Assembly (NCBI RefSeq): GCF_900099775.1
Contig: NZ_FMTM01000001.1
Span: 1,462,120-1,526,119 of the forward strand
Source: Rhizobium mongolense subsp. loessense
GTDB lineage: Bacteria > Pseudomonadota > Alphaproteobacteria > Rhizobiales > Rhizobiaceae
Direction of reading: 5' to 3'
Length of the DNA stretch: 64,000 nt
Notes under the pieces: model-generated
Told to the model about the DNA's origin: nothing
Databases searched by the model: none
What the model saw: the letters and a program-made list of their open reading frames with translations, nothing else
Translations under genes and position numbers: made by a program
In this document: one piece after another, positions 43,913 through 53,099 of the stretch
How positions within the stretch are numbered: the first letter of the stretch is position 1
How the letters are laid out: every line of letters starts with the position of its first letter

Positions 43913-44806
43913 TTATTTGATTGGCGCGCGCGGCAGGACCGCTTCGCCGGGCTCCATCACGTATGTGTATTCCAGGGAAAACCAGGGAATACTGACACTT
44001 GGATCGTCCGGATGCGGTTCGTCGTGCTGCACGAAATCACCGGTCAGCGCGGACGTGACGCCGAACTGAACGTCGGAATCGATATTCGGATCGCTCGGGT
44101 CGAAGACCTGCGAAATCAGGGTCTTATATCCTCGCTTGAAGATCAGCGCATGCAGATGCGCCGGGCGAAAGGGGTGACGTCCCTGCGCCTTCAAAAGCCG
44201 GCCGACGACACCGTCCACCGGGATCGGATAGCCCACCATCTTAACCGTGCTGAACCAGAAGCGACCGTCTGCATCCGTCGTGAATTTGCCCCGCAGGTTC
44301 ATCTCGGCCTGATCGGGATCCTGGTTTTCATAAAGGCCGACCGGCGACGCATGCCAGACATCCACTTCGGCGCCTGCAATGGGCTCACCGTGTGTATCTA
44401 CAACCCGCGCGTGAACGAAAAGAGGAGAACCCGGCGTATCCGACCGGACGATGGTACCGCCATTTTTAACGCGCGGTGAGTTGAGGCGCCAGAAGGGGCC
44501 AAGCAGCGACTGGGACGTTTCCGTTTGTCCCTGGTCGCCGTTGTTGAGCAGGCAGACCAGCGTCGACACGCCTAGCGAGCCCGAGATCAGGACGAACTCG
44601 TTATGACTGTCCGTCTGCAATTGACCAATTTCGTTGAGAACCGCCGTGGCGTCGCGAAACTCCGGTTCCGTCAAGCGTACTTCCCGGACGAAGGCATGCA
44701 GATGCTTCACCAGCGCCGTCAGGATCTCGCGAAGCCGATCATCTGCGGTCTGCTCCATCACCTTCAGAACAGCGGCCGTCACATCCTCTTGCGTCCGTAT
44801 CACCAT
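43913..44806 (-). CDS. Intradiol ring-cleavage dioxygenase (hydroxyquinol/catechol 1,2-type)
   Basis: A 297-residue non-haem Fe(III) dioxygenase. The four iron ligands can be placed: Y159 (VGLYEN), Y193 (MVGYPIP), H217 and H219 (RPAHLHALIF). The N-terminal helical dimer domain (residues 1-100) is of catechol/hydroxyquinol type. The order of domains and the length fit hydroxyquinol 1,2-dioxygenases best. It is the first gene of the leftward operon, directly across from the GntR regulator, with operator-like repeats between them. It would open a dihydroxy- or trihydroxy-aromatic ring between the hydroxyls. Confidence 0.88.
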   Translation of the reverse strand: MVIRTQEDVTAAVLKVMEQTADDRLREILTALVKHLHAFVREVRLTEPEFRDATAVLNEIGQLQTDSHNEFVLISGSLGVSTLVCLLNNGDQGQTETSQSLLGPFWRLNSPRVKNGGTIVRSDTPGSPLFVHARVVDTHGEPIAGAEVDVWHASPVGLYENQDPDQAEMNLRGKFTTDADGRFWFSTVKMVGYPIPVDGVVGRLLKAQGRHPFRPAHLHALIFKRGYKTLISQVFDPSDPNIDSDVQFGVTSALTGDFVQHDEPHPDDPSVSIPWFSLEYTYVMEPGEAVLPRAPIK

Positions 44807-44839
44807 CTCACACCTCCCTGTGGGAGTGCCTGTTTTGAT

Positions 44840-44855
44840 AAATCATCGATTATTT
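44840..44855. promoter_or_regulatory. Operator-like palindrome before the dioxygenase operon
   Basis: AAATCATCGATTATTT, symmetric except for two central-flank positions, directly overlapping a TTGACA (-35-like, minus strand, 44853-44858). The shared element TTGACA-AATAATCG recurs at the opposite promoter. Likely target of the adjacent GntR protein. Confidence 0.5.
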
Positions 44856-45003
44856 GTCAAGCCAACCACGACCTCAACTTAGGCGATTTCGGATAAATGT
44901 GCTTCTTGCACTCAAAATCCATCTATCTCCTGCTGATTTAATTAGATAAATCGACACCAGGCAGCCACCATAGAAGATCGCAGCAAATCTCGCCAAAAAT
45001 GCT

Positions 45004-45041
45004 TTGACATAAATAATCGTTTATTATATCGATCGTCGATA
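45004..45041 (+). promoter_or_regulatory. Promoter and operator-like repeats before the GntR operon
   Basis: TTGACA at 45004-45009 followed by AAATAATCGTTTATTA (45011-45026), similar to the palindrome at 44840, and then a perfect inverted repeat TATCGA-TCG-TCGATA (45027-45041). The -10 element is not unique. Position suggests autoregulated control of the rightward operon. Confidence 0.5.
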
Positions 45042-45091
45042 ATGAAGTTCGCCATCAAAAAAGCGTGGTGGAGCCATCTGGGAGGATGTCA

Positions 45092-45826
45092 ATGCGATCA
45101 GGACCTGGCAGCCTCATTTTGGAAAGCGGCACGGAGGCGGCAACGCCATCCTTTCCGGACGACGGCAAGAACACGATCGCCAGCCAGTTGGTGTCACGCT
45201 TGCGCGAGGCGATCATTTCCGGCCAGCTCGAAGCAGGCAGCAAGATCAATCTCGATCGGGCAAAACAGAGTTTTAACGTTAGCCTCAGTCCTTTGCGCGA
45301 GGCATTGGCGCGTCTTATTTCGGACGGGCTTGTCGAGTTCGAAGACAATCGCGGCTACCGCGTGTCGCCCGTTTCGCTGTCGAACCTCGAAGAGATCACT
45401 AGCCTGCGCGAGGAATTCGAAACCTATGCGCTGCGGGAATCCATGCGCGTCGGCGATGTCGAATGGGAAGGCAATGTCATGCGTGCGCTGCACCGCCTGA
45501 ACCGTACGGAACGGGATGCCTCCAAACCCGAAACGCTTGAGCAATGGGAAGCCGTTCACCGGGAGTTTCATCTCACTTTGATTTCCGGATGCCGTAAGCC
45601 GCTGCTTCTCAGTTTCTGCAAGACCATGCTGAACTTGAACGACCGCTACCGGCGCACCTTTCTCACCCGTACATCCGGCGACCGCAATGTCAGCGTCGAG
45701 CACAGCGAAATCGCCCAAGGGACAGTGGCGCGGGATATGGACTATGCCTGCGACCGGCTGCGCGAGCACATCCATCGCACCGGCACAAATCTGCGACGGC
45801 ATCTCGCTGAAAAGGGGATCGCCTGA
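45092..45826 (+). CDS. GntR-family regulator of the aromatic/hydroaromatic genes
   Basis: A 244-residue regulator. GGGAGG precedes the ATG at 45092 at proper distance, so I prefer it to the GTG nine codons upstream. Winged helix: IASQLVSRLREAIISGQLEA, SFNVSLSPLREALARLISDG and DNRGYRVSPVSLSNLEEITS; the rest is the helical FCD ligand domain (WEAVHREFHLTLISGCRKPL). Its stop is immediately followed by the start of the TIM-barrel gene. It sits between the two divergent catabolic operons and probably represses both in the absence of an aromatic or shikimate-type inducer. Confidence 0.87.
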   Translation: MRSGPGSLILESGTEAATPSFPDDGKNTIASQLVSRLREAIISGQLEAGSKINLDRAKQSFNVSLSPLREALARLISDGLVEFEDNRGYRVSPVSLSNLEEITSLREEFETYALRESMRVGDVEWEGNVMRALHRLNRTERDASKPETLEQWEAVHREFHLTLISGCRKPLLLSFCKTMLNLNDRYRRTFLTRTSGDRNVSVEHSEIAQGTVARDMDYACDRLREHIHRTGTNLRRHLAEKGIA

Positions 45827-46657
45827 ATGGAGACCCTAGAGAATACCATAGCAGCCAGGACTTCCACACCGTCGCTGGGGGTTGCGCATTTTTCAGCGAT
45901 CGACGTCGAGCCTGCGAAATTCGTGTCGATGGCGGCCGTAGCCGGCTTTTCGTCGGTTGGCCTGCGCCTTCATCCGGCCTTTCCCGGCGCTCCCTATTAT
46001 GAGCTGCCGGCGGGAAGCGACACGGCTCGTGACGTTAAAGCCCGTATGGATGGCGAAGGGATCTCGCTCTACGACATCGAATTCGTCGTCATCGGGCCGG
46101 ATTTCGATGCCGCTTATCTGACGTCAATGCTCGAAGGCGCAAGCGCGCTCGGTGCGCGTCGTCTCAGCGTTTGCGGCGACGACCCTGATCGGGGACGCCT
46201 GATTGCCAATTTCGCAGCGCTTTGCGACCTCGCGGCCACTTTCGGCATGGGCGTCGACCTGGAGAACATGGGTTGGCGCACTATTGCCAGCTTTGATGAC
46301 AGCCTGTCGATCGTGCAGGGATCGGGCCGGGACAACGCCGGCGCGCTGGTCGATGCTCTGCACTTCTTCCGCAATGGCGGCCAGGCGAAGGACGTCTCGT
46401 CTGTCCCTGAGGGCATGATCCGAAGCATTCAGCTCTGCGACGCCCGCGGACCTGCGCCGACGACGGCGGATCAAATGGTCAGCGAGGCCAGAACTGGACG
46501 CTTTGCCCCAGGGTTGGGTGAGCTTCCCGTTGCCAGCCTGATAAATGAGTTGCCGGCAGGCGCTGCCGTCTCTGTCGAGGTGCCGATCCATGCCAGCCAG
46601 TCGCCGGAGGAGCATTTGCGTCACCTGCATGATGCCGCCCGAGCGTTGACCGGCTAA
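45827..46657 (+). CDS. TIM-barrel sugar-phosphate isomerase/epimerase-like; candidate 3-dehydroshikimate dehydratase
   Basis: A 276-residue protein of the xylose-isomerase-like/AP-endonuclease-2 fold: LGVAHFSAIDVEPAKFVSMA, GFSSVGLRLHP, LYDIEFVVIGPDF, GVDLENMGWRTI and VSVEVPIHASQSPEEHL. Metal-binding residues (E in IEF, E in LENM, E in EVPI) are placed as in the family. 3-dehydroshikimate dehydratases of the QuiC/AsbF type share this fold. With shikimate dehydrogenase and dehydroquinase genes in the same operon this is the most likely activity, giving protocatechuate. Other isomerase roles cannot be excluded. Confidence 0.65.
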   Translation: METLENTIAARTSTPSLGVAHFSAIDVEPAKFVSMAAVAGFSSVGLRLHPAFPGAPYYELPAGSDTARDVKARMDGEGISLYDIEFVVIGPDFDAAYLTSMLEGASALGARRLSVCGDDPDRGRLIANFAALCDLAATFGMGVDLENMGWRTIASFDDSLSIVQGSGRDNAGALVDALHFFRNGGQAKDVSSVPEGMIRSIQLCDARGPAPTTADQMVSEARTGRFAPGLGELPVASLINELPAGAAVSVEVPIHASQSPEEHLRHLHDAARALTG

Positions 46658-46733
46658 CCAGAAGCACAGCGCAAAACGGATACCAAACACGGAGACAGGC
46701 AGAGGAGCCCGTCGACGGGAGAGAGATATTGTC

Positions 46734-47402
46734 ATGAACTACGTGCTGGATTTCAGCGTTGTCTTCGAAAAGATGCCCGATCTGCTGATGGCGGCTCTGG
46801 CGACGATCGGCCTTGCACTGGCCGGCACGTCGCTAGCGCTGGTGATCGGCGTCATCGGCGTTGCGGCCCGGACATCGAATATCCGTCCCTTGCGCGCGGC
46901 CGTCATCGCCTTCGTCGAAGTGGTCCGCAATACCCCGTTCCTAGTGCAGATCTTCTTCATTTTTTTCGCCCTGCCGATGATGGGCATTCGCCTCAATCCC
47001 ACTTTTACGGCGATCATCGCGCTCGCCGTCAATGGCGGCGCCTATGCGATCGAGATCATTCGTGGCGGTGTCGACAGCATCCACAAGGGTCAGGTCGAAG
47101 CCGGCCTCGCGCTCGGCCTGCACAAGGCGCAGGTGTTTCGCCTGATCGTCCTGAAACCGGCGCTTCGAGCGATTTATCCCTCGCTGACCAGCCAGTTCAT
47201 CATGCTGACACTGACGACATCGGTCTGCACGTCGATCGCAGCCTATGAACTGACCTCCGTCGCACAGATCATCGAGTCCGACACGTTCCGCAGCTTCGAG
47301 GTCTATTTCACCATCACGCTCATGTATCTCGCCATCGCCTGGATGATGATTGGGCTGTTTGCGCTGATCTCCCGTCATTTCTTCAGCTATCCCGTGCGAT
47401 GA
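46734..47402 (+). CDS. Polar amino-acid-type ABC transporter permease 1
   Basis: A 222-residue HisM/HisQ-type permease with five predicted helices (LLMAALATIGLALAGTSLAL; FLVQIFFIFFALPMMGIRL) and an EAA element (GQVEAGLALGLHKAQVFRLI). It overlaps the region of the second permease start. The importer it belongs to is embedded in a shikimate/aromatic operon, so the ligand may be a hydroaromatic acid such as quinate or shikimate rather than an amino acid. Confidence 0.9.
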   Translation: MNYVLDFSVVFEKMPDLLMAALATIGLALAGTSLALVIGVIGVAARTSNIRPLRAAVIAFVEVVRNTPFLVQIFFIFFALPMMGIRLNPTFTAIIALAVNGGAYAIEIIRGGVDSIHKGQVEAGLALGLHKAQVFRLIVLKPALRAIYPSLTSQFIMLTLTTSVCTSIAAYELTSVAQIIESDTFRSFEVYFTITLMYLAIAWMMIGLFALISRHFFSYPVR

Positions 47403-47413
47403 GGAGCAGGACA

Positions 47414-48064
47414 ATGGGTGTTATCGGCCAAAACGAAATGCTTTTCCTGCTGCAGGGTCTGAAGTGGACATTGCTTCTGTCTGCGATCGGCTTCATCGGC
47501 GGCGGCATATTCGGTCTCGTCATCGCGCTTGCCAGGACGTCTGCACATTCCGCGCTCCGCAAGACGGCTGCGGGCTATATCTCCATCTTCCAGGGCACGC
47601 CGCTGCTGATGCAGCTCTTCGTCGTCTACTACGGCATTGCGCTTCTCGGCGTCAGCATCGAGGCCTGGCTCGCCGTCGCCATCGCCTTCACGCTGCATGC
47701 CAGCGCCTTCTTGGGCGAGATCTGGCGCGGCGGCATCCAGGCAATCCCGAAAGGCCAGACGGAGGCGGCCAATGCGCTGGGTCTCCACTATGTGTCGCGG
47801 ATGAAGGATGTGGTCCTTCCCCAGGCGCTCAAAATCTCGCTGCCGGCAACCGTCGGTTTCCTCGTCCAGCTCATCAAGGGCACGTCGCTTGCCGCCATCG
47901 TCGGCTTCATCGAACTCGCCCGCGCCGGACAGATCGTCTCGAACCAGACGTATCGACCATTGCTGATCTTCGGCATCGTCGGCGCAATCTACTTCATCAT
48001 TTGCTGGCCCCTGTCTCTCTATGGGGCCCGGCTCGAAAATCGGATGGCAAAGGCCGTCCGGTAA
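47414..48064 (+). CDS. Polar amino-acid-type ABC transporter permease 2
   Basis: A 216-residue partner permease. GGAG at 47403 lies 7 bases before the ATG at 47414; an ATG at 47399 overlapping the previous stop is the alternative. Helices include GLKWTLLLSAIGFIGGGIFG; the EAA element is GQTEAANALGLHYVSRMKDV. Forms a heterodimeric channel with permease 1. Confidence 0.9.
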   Translation: MGVIGQNEMLFLLQGLKWTLLLSAIGFIGGGIFGLVIALARTSAHSALRKTAAGYISIFQGTPLLMQLFVVYYGIALLGVSIEAWLAVAIAFTLHASAFLGEIWRGGIQAIPKGQTEAANALGLHYVSRMKDVVLPQALKISLPATVGFLVQLIKGTSLAAIVGFIELARAGQIVSNQTYRPLLIFGIVGAIYFIICWPLSLYGARLENRMAKAVR

Positions 48065-48115
48065 GTCGGCAATCCAACGAACGCACAAGCTCTATCAACC
48101 AAGGAGGAGAAGGTA

Positions 48116-48958
48116 ATGATCAGCAGCTTTAAGACCGGCCTGAAGCGCCGTGGAATTCTGTTCGCAGCCGCAGCTCTGGTGATGGCCCCGTGGCTAACGC
48201 CGATGTCTGCCCAGGCCGCGACGGTGGAGGAGGTCAAAGCCAAGGGCAAGATCGTCGTCGGCATTCAGGGCGACAACGCGCCCTGGGGCTTTGTCAATTC
48301 GAGTGGCGTTCAGGACGGGTTCGATGCCGACATCGCCAAGCTTTTCGCTAAGGAGCTGGGCGTGGAGGTCGAATTTGCACCGCTCGCGGTCGCCAACCGC
48401 ATTCCGGCGCTTGTCACCGGCAAGGTCGATATCCTGTTTGCCACCATGGCGATGACGGAGGAACGGGCCAAGTCGATCCAATATAGCAAGCCGTATGCTG
48501 GTAACACAATTTCGCTTTACGGACCGAAGGACAAGAAGATGGCCGAAATCGGCGATCTCGCAGGCCTGGAGATCGGCGTTCCAAAGTCAAGCTCGCAGGA
48601 TAAGGCGGTGACCGCCGCTGTCGGCGATACGGCGACCGTCCGGCGTTTCGACGATGATGCCGCGTCCATCCAGGCGCTGCTTTCCGGCCAGGTGCAGGCT
48701 GTCGGCGGCAACCAGTTCTACCTCGACCGCCTGGAAGCGGCCAGTGCCGGTACATATGAACGCAAGATCGATTTCCTCACCACGTTCAATGGCGTCGGAA
48801 CACGACTTGGCGAGAAGGACTGGAATGAAACCGTCAACGCCTTCCTCGACAAGATCATGGCGAATGGCGAGCACGCCAAGGTCTATGCGAAGTGGATGAA
48901 AATGGACGTTCCGAAGTTCCCCGAATCCATTCCGAACATCCCCTTCACCATCAACTGA
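48116..48958 (+). CDS. Periplasmic solute-binding protein (family 3) of the ABC importer
   Basis: A 280-residue exported binding protein. A strong AAGGAGGAG site precedes the ATG. The signal peptide ends near PMSAQA, followed by the family opening [20 protein letters not shown]. Also seen: [40 protein letters not shown] and [20 protein letters not shown]. Length and fold are standard. It captures the substrate for the two permeases and the ATPase encoded on either side. Confidence 0.92.
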   Translation: MISSFKTGLKRRGILFAAAALVMAPWLTPMSAQAATVEEVKAKGKIVVGIQGDNAPWGFVNSSGVQDGFDADIAKLFAKELGVEVEFAPLAVANRIPALVTGKVDILFATMAMTEERAKSIQYSKPYAGNTISLYGPKDKKMAEIGDLAGLEIGVPKSSSQDKAVTAAVGDTATVRRFDDDAASIQALLSGQVQAVGGNQFYLDRLEAASAGTYERKIDFLTTFNGVGTRLGEKDWNETVNAFLDKIMANGEHAKVYAKWMKMDVPKFPESIPNIPFTIN

Positions 48959-48984
48959 TACACGTTCTGCGCAGGAGATCTGCC

Positions 48985-49746
48985 GTGCCACACGCCGTTG
49001 ACACTCAAAGCCCGCTTCTCTCAATGGAAGCTGTGGATAAATGGTACGGCGCATTCCATGCGTTGAAGAACATCAGCCTTACGGTTCGCAAAGGCGAGAA
49101 AATCGTTCTTTGCGGACCGTCCGGCTCCGGCAAGTCCACGCTGATCCGTTGCATCAATGCGCTCGAGAAAATCGAGAAAGGCACGATCATGGTCGAGGGG
49201 ACAAAGCTCGATGACAGCGGCAAGTCGATCGACGCCGTCCGGCGCGAAGTCGGCATGGTGTTCCAGAGCTTCAATCTGTTTCCGCATATGACCATCCTTG
49301 AAAACTGCTCGCTGGCGCCGATGCGCGTCCGTGGCACCAGCAAGGCGGATGCCGAGAAAATCGCCCGCAAATATCTCGAACGCGTCCGCATTCTCGACCA
49401 GGCTGACAAGTACCCCGCCCAGCTTTCTGGCGGACAGCAGCAGCGCGTTGCCATTGCGCGTGCGCTCTGCATGGAGCCGAAAGCCATGCTGTTCGATGAG
49501 CCGACCAGCGCGCTCGATCCCGAGATGGTCAAGGAAGTCCTCGACACGATGATCGGTCTCGCCAGGGACGGTATGACGATGATCTGCGTCACCCATGAAA
49601 TGGGCTTTGCCCGGCAGGTGGCCGACCGCGTGATCTTCATGGCCTCCGGCGAGATCATCGAAGAGGCGCCACCGGAAATTTTCTTCCGCAATCCCACGCA
49701 TCCGCGCACCCAGGCCTTCCTCGGCGAAATCCTGGCCCATCACTGA
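48985..49746 (+). CDS. Polar amino-acid-type ABC transporter ATPase
   Basis: A 253-residue GlnQ/HisP-type ATPase. The GTG at 48985 has AGGAG 9 bases upstream; longer frames overlap the binding-protein gene. Walker [11 protein letters not shown]-loop [10 protein letters not shown], signature LSGGQQQR and Walker [15 protein letters not shown] are all intact. It lies 26 bases after the binding-protein gene and 12 bases before shikimate dehydrogenase, so import and catabolism are co-expressed. Confidence 0.93.
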   Translation: MPHAVDTQSPLLSMEAVDKWYGAFHALKNISLTVRKGEKIVLCGPSGSGKSTLIRCINALEKIEKGTIMVEGTKLDDSGKSIDAVRREVGMVFQSFNLFPHMTILENCSLAPMRVRGTSKADAEKIARKYLERVRILDQADKYPAQLSGGQQQRVAIARALCMEPKAMLFDEPTSALDPEMVKEVLDTMIGLARDGMTMICVTHEMGFARQVADRVIFMASGEIIEEAPPEIFFRNPTHPRTQAFLGEILAHH

Positions 49747-49758
49747 GGCGATCCGCAT

Positions 49759-50634
49759 ATGACTGTTTCAAACGAAACGATGAAGCGCGCTGTGTCGGTG
49801 GGACTGATCGGCGCGGATATCCAGATGTCGAAGTCCCCTGCCCTGCATGAGTGCGAGGGCACGCTTCAGGGTCTCGATTATCGCTACGAACTCCTCGACC
49901 TTGCCGAGCGCGGACTGCCTCCGAGCGCCCTGCCGGATGTGCTGGCCGAAATGGAAGCCCGCGGCTTTGCCGGCAGCAATATCACCCATCCCTGCAAGCA
50001 GACGGTGATTGAGTACCTCACGGATCTCTCCGACGATGCCCGCATGCTGGGTGCGGTCAACACCGTGGTGTTCGAGAATGGAAAACGGACCGGCCACAAC
50101 ACCGACTGGTACGGTTTTTATGAAAACTTTCGGCGCGGACTTCCTGACGTCCCGCGGCATCGGGCTGTTCTTCTCGGCGCTGGCGGCGCCGGCGTGGCCG
50201 TTGCTCATGCCGCGATGAAACTTGGTATCGAGCATCTCGCGATTTTCGATCAGGATAATGCACGCGCCAGAAAACTTGCGGAGGATCTGAACAGCCGCTT
50301 TTCCGCAGAACGGGCCTTCGCGGTCACCGATGTTGGTGAAGCGATGCGGACCGCTGATGGCCTCATCCATGCGACGCCGACTGGCATGAAAAACCATCCG
50401 GGCCTGCCGATCGAAGAGAGCTGGCTGGAGTCCCATCATTGGGTTGCTGACATCGTCTACATGCCGCTGGTAACTGAGCTTCTGGCGCTTGCCACTCGTC
50501 TCGGCTGCCGCACCTTGCCGGGTGGCGGGATGACAGTGTTTCAGGCGGCTGCGGCGTTCAAGCTTTTCAGCGGTATCGAACCCGACGCCGAACGCATGAG
50601 CACCCATTTTACGGAACTGTGCAGTGCCTCCTGA
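49759..50634 (+). CDS. Shikimate/quinate dehydrogenase (AroE family), probably catabolic
   Basis: A 291-residue enzyme. Substrate motifs: DIQMSKSPALH, SNITHPCKQTVIEYL with catalytic Lys (K80) and GHNTDWYGF with Asp (D116). Nucleotide motif: LLGAGGAGVAVAHAA, after which the second strand ends IFDQDN. An acidic residue there favours NAD over NADP, as in catabolic quinate/shikimate dehydrogenases; biosynthetic AroE usually has a basic pair. The late GGGMTVFQAAAAFKLF is typical. Its place among import and ring-cleavage genes also points to use of quinate or shikimate as carbon source. Confidence 0.87.
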   Translation: MTVSNETMKRAVSVGLIGADIQMSKSPALHECEGTLQGLDYRYELLDLAERGLPPSALPDVLAEMEARGFAGSNITHPCKQTVIEYLTDLSDDARMLGAVNTVVFENGKRTGHNTDWYGFYENFRRGLPDVPRHRAVLLGAGGAGVAVAHAAMKLGIEHLAIFDQDNARARKLAEDLNSRFSAERAFAVTDVGEAMRTADGLIHATPTGMKNHPGLPIEESWLESHHWVADIVYMPLVTELLALATRLGCRTLPGGGMTVFQAAAAFKLFSGIEPDAERMSTHFTELCSAS

Positions 50635-50659
50635 TCCAGGCTGGCGAAGGAGGAACAGG

Positions 50660-51028
50660 ATGCCGCACATCGTCATCGAATACAGCGAGGGAGCCGGAAG
50701 TCGCATAGACATGCCGGCGCTAGTGAGGGCCGTTCATCGCAGCGTGCGTGACAGCGGCGCAGTCAAGCCGAATGCCGTGCGCACCTTTGCGCGCGAGGCT
50801 ACGCATTCGCTCGTCGCCGACGAGCATTCCGCCAATCAGTTCGTGCAGATCATCCTGCGGATCGCGCCCGGCCGCTCTGCGGGCGAAAAGCGAGCGATAT
50901 TGCAGTTGGTCTATGACGCAGCCGAAGGCGTCGCACGTCCGGCGCTCGATGAGGGGCGCTGCGCCCTGCGGGCCGATCTCATCCAGTCGGATCCCGATTT
51001 TGCGATCCACGAGACCACACTGCCGTGA
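50660..51028 (+). CDS. 5-carboxymethyl-2-hydroxymuconate isomerase-like (tautomerase superfamily)
   Basis: A 122-residue protein starting [11 protein letters not shown] behind AGGAGG. Removal of Met would expose Pro1, the catalytic base of the tautomerase superfamily; length and sequence match CHMI/HpcD. Also seen: [20 protein letters not shown] and [15 protein letters not shown]. In the homoprotocatechuate route CHMI works between ring cleavage by an extradiol enzyme and the HpcG hydratase. Here the only dioxygenase is intradiol, so its substrate may differ. Confidence 0.83.
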   Translation: MPHIVIEYSEGAGSRIDMPALVRAVHRSVRDSGAVKPNAVRTFAREATHSLVADEHSANQFVQIILRIAPGRSAGEKRAILQLVYDAAEGVARPALDEGRCALRADLIQSDPDFAIHETTLP

Positions 51029-51056
51029 TCATTCCGGCAATTCGAAAGGAAGACAC

Positions 51057-51506
51057 ATGAGCCTGATCTACGTTCTCAATGGCCCAAACCTCAATCTGCT
51101 CGGCAAGCGCCAGCCGCACATCTACGGCCACGAGACGCTCGCCGATGTCGAGGCCGATTGCCGCCGGGTGGCTTCCGAACTAGGCCATGACATCCGCTTT
51201 CACCAGAGCAACCGCGAATACGAGATCATCGACTGGATCCATGAAGCGCGCGAGGACGGCGCCGGTATCGTGATCAACCCAGCCGGCTTCACCCACACCT
51301 CCGTTGCCATTCTCGACGCGCTGAACACCTTCGAGCAGCCGGTCATCGAGGTGCATATTTCCAACGTCCACAAGCGAGAGGCGTTCCGCCATCATTCCTT
51401 CGTCTCGCACCGCGCCGACGGGATCATCTCCGGGCTTGGCACCGAAGGCTATCAGTTTGCGATCCGCCGGGTGGCAAGCCTGATCACGTCTGGCGAGAAG
51501 AAGTGA
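51057..51506 (+). CDS. aroQ: Type II 3-dehydroquinate dehydratase
   Basis: A 149-residue enzyme with all class II landmarks: [20 protein letters not shown] with the lid Arg and catalytic Tyr, [34 protein letters not shown] with the catalytic His, and [26 protein letters not shown] lies before the ATG at 51057. It converts 3-dehydroquinate to 3-dehydroshikimate. In this operon it would link quinate oxidation to the dehydroshikimate dehydratase candidate; a second, biosynthetic gene is expected elsewhere in the genome. Confidence 0.92.
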   Translation: MSLIYVLNGPNLNLLGKRQPHIYGHETLADVEADCRRVASELGHDIRFHQSNREYEIIDWIHEAREDGAGIVINPAGFTHTSVAILDALNTFEQPVIEVHISNVHKREAFRHHSFVSHRADGIISGLGTEGYQFAIRRVASLITSGEKK

Positions 51507-51521
51507 CGGGAAGGGCTCAGC

Positions 51522-52559
51522 ATGGAACGGAAAGTGAGACTTGCGGTGCTCGGCGCCGGCCTGATCGGCAAGCGACATATCCAGCATGTGCTTGCCGAGC
51601 CGCAGGCGGAACTTCTGGCCGTCATCGATCCGATGCCGCTTGGGCAGAAGATCGCCCAGGAATCCGGCGCTAAATGGTTTCCAAGCTTTGCGGCCATGAT
51701 CGAAACGCATCGTCCCGACGGCATCATCGTCGCGACGCCCAATCAGGTGCATGTCGCCAACGGTCTCGAAGCCGTTGCCGCCGGAGTGCCGGCACTGATC
51801 GAAAAGCCGATTGCCGACGATATCGCGGCCGGTGAAAAGCTGATCGGCGCAGCGGAAGCCGCTGGCGTTCCGCTTCTGGTCGGCCACCATCGCCGTCACA
51901 ATCCAATGATCCAGAAGGCGAAAGAGATTGTCGACAGCGGCGAGCTTGGCCGCATCCTCGTGGCCAATGTGATGTTCTGGCTGTTCAAGCCGGACGACTA
52001 TTTCGACATCGACTGGCGACGCCGAGCCGGAGCCGGCCCGGTCTTCCTCAACCTGATCCACGACGTCGACAACCTGCGCTACCTGTTCGGCGACATCGCT
52101 GCCGTCCAGGCCCGCGAATCCAACGCCGTTCGCGGCAATGTCGTCGAGGAGACCTCGGTGATCCTGATGGAATTCCAAAGCGGTCTTCTTGCCACGGCGT
52201 CCGTTTCGGACTCCGTCGTCGCACCCTGGAGCTGGGAGATGACGACGGGCGAAAACCCGGCTTATCCGAAAACGCAAGAGGCATGCTACTTGATCGGCGG
52301 GACGCACGGATCTCTGACGATCCCGTCGCTCGACGTGTGGAAGAACGGCATGAAACGCAGTTGGTGGGAGCCCTTGGAAAAGCGCCGCGTCGCCGTTCGG
52401 GACGAAGACCCGCTGGCGCTGCAGATCCGGCAGTTCTGCAAGGTGATCCGTGGTGAAGAACCGCCGCTGATCAGCGGGCGCGAAGGGCTGAACACGCTGA
52501 AGGTCATTGAGGCCGTCAAACAATCGGCAGCAAGTGGGGAGCGCATCGTTCTAGGGTAG
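51522..52559 (+). CDS. Gfo/Idh/MocA-family NAD(P)-dependent oxidoreductase
   Basis: A 345-residue dehydrogenase. Rossmann motif: LAVLGAGLIGKRHIQHVLAE, then the family EKP motif (PALIEKPIADDIAAGEKLIG) and GHHRRHNPMIQKAKEIV. The C-terminal alpha/beta domain contains NLIHDVDNLRYLFGDIAAVQ, with the conserved D-x2-N/H active-site region. It is the last intact gene of the operon. Family members oxidise sugars, inositols or hydroaromatic acids; here a quinate/shikimate relative is a reasonable guess. Confidence 0.88.
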   Translation: MERKVRLAVLGAGLIGKRHIQHVLAEPQAELLAVIDPMPLGQKIAQESGAKWFPSFAAMIETHRPDGIIVATPNQVHVANGLEAVAAGVPALIEKPIADDIAAGEKLIGAAEAAGVPLLVGHHRRHNPMIQKAKEIVDSGELGRILVANVMFWLFKPDDYFDIDWRRRAGAGPVFLNLIHDVDNLRYLFGDIAAVQARESNAVRGNVVEETSVILMEFQSGLLATASVSDSVVAPWSWEMTTGENPAYPKTQEACYLIGGTHGSLTIPSLDVWKNGMKRSWWEPLEKRRVAVRDEDPLALQIRQFCKVIRGEEPPLISGREGLNTLKVIEAVKQSAASGERIVLG

Positions 52560-52576
52560 AAGAAAAACTAGACTCA

Positions 52577-52709
52577 GCGATCATGTCCTTTTCCAGGCTT
52601 TCGCCGAGCCGGACACCGGCGTCGAAGTGTCCGGCAACGATATCCGTCCATCCCTCATCCACCGTCAATTCGACGCGGACATCCGAAAAGTCGACCATAA
52701 ACTTGGATA
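52577..52709 (-). pseudogene. LysR substrate-domain fragment
   Basis: About 43 residues reading KFMVDFSDVRVELTVDEGWT and then DIVAGHFDAGVRLGESLEKD, which is the start of the LysR effector-binding domain. No helix-turn-helix before it and no C-terminal half after it. It abuts a LacI fragment on the opposite strand, so this is a scrambled junction. Confidence 0.65.
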
Positions 52710-52715
52710 TCCTCC

Positions 52716-53099
52716 TTCTGCGAAGCGCTCGCCTCTGGCGGTGCGAGCCTCGCGGATCGAGAAATTCTCGCGTGGGCATCATCCGTGGAGAACGGCAGGC
52801 TGGGGCTGGAGCGCCTGCTCGCCCGGACCGCCGATCTCGATGCGGTTTATTTTTCGAACGACGACATGGCGCTTGGTGGTTATTTTCATTGCCTCGCAAC
52901 GGGAGTTTCGATCCCTTCGCAGCTTGCCATCTTCGGCTATAACGGTCTCGATATCGGCCGGGCAACGCCGCAACCGCTCTCGACCATCCGCACCCCGCGC
53001 GTTGAGACCGGAAAGGTGGCCGCACAGCTTGTCGTCAATAATGCGCCATCCCAGGTCGTCGATCTCGGATTTGAGCTGATCGAAGGGGCAACCGCCTAA
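52716..53099 (+). pseudogene. LacI-family regulator, C-terminal fragment
   Basis: About 127 residues: ALASGGASLADREILAWASS, VENGRLGLERLLARTADLDA, VYFSNDDMALGGYFHCLATG and FGYNGLDIGRATPQPLSTIR. These match the last third of a GntR/LacI-type gluconate or sugar repressor. The DNA-binding domain and first two thirds are missing, and no start with a ribosome site exists. Confidence 0.75.

Noticed and set aside
43244..44479. Long plus-strand reading frame of about 411 codons
   Set aside because: It lies antisense to the hydratase and dioxygenase genes, whose active-site residues are clear. High G+C makes such shadow frames common.
51180..52523. Long minus-strand reading frame of about 447 codons
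   Set aside because: Antisense to dehydroquinase and the Gfo/Idh oxidoreductase; sequence has no recognisable domain.
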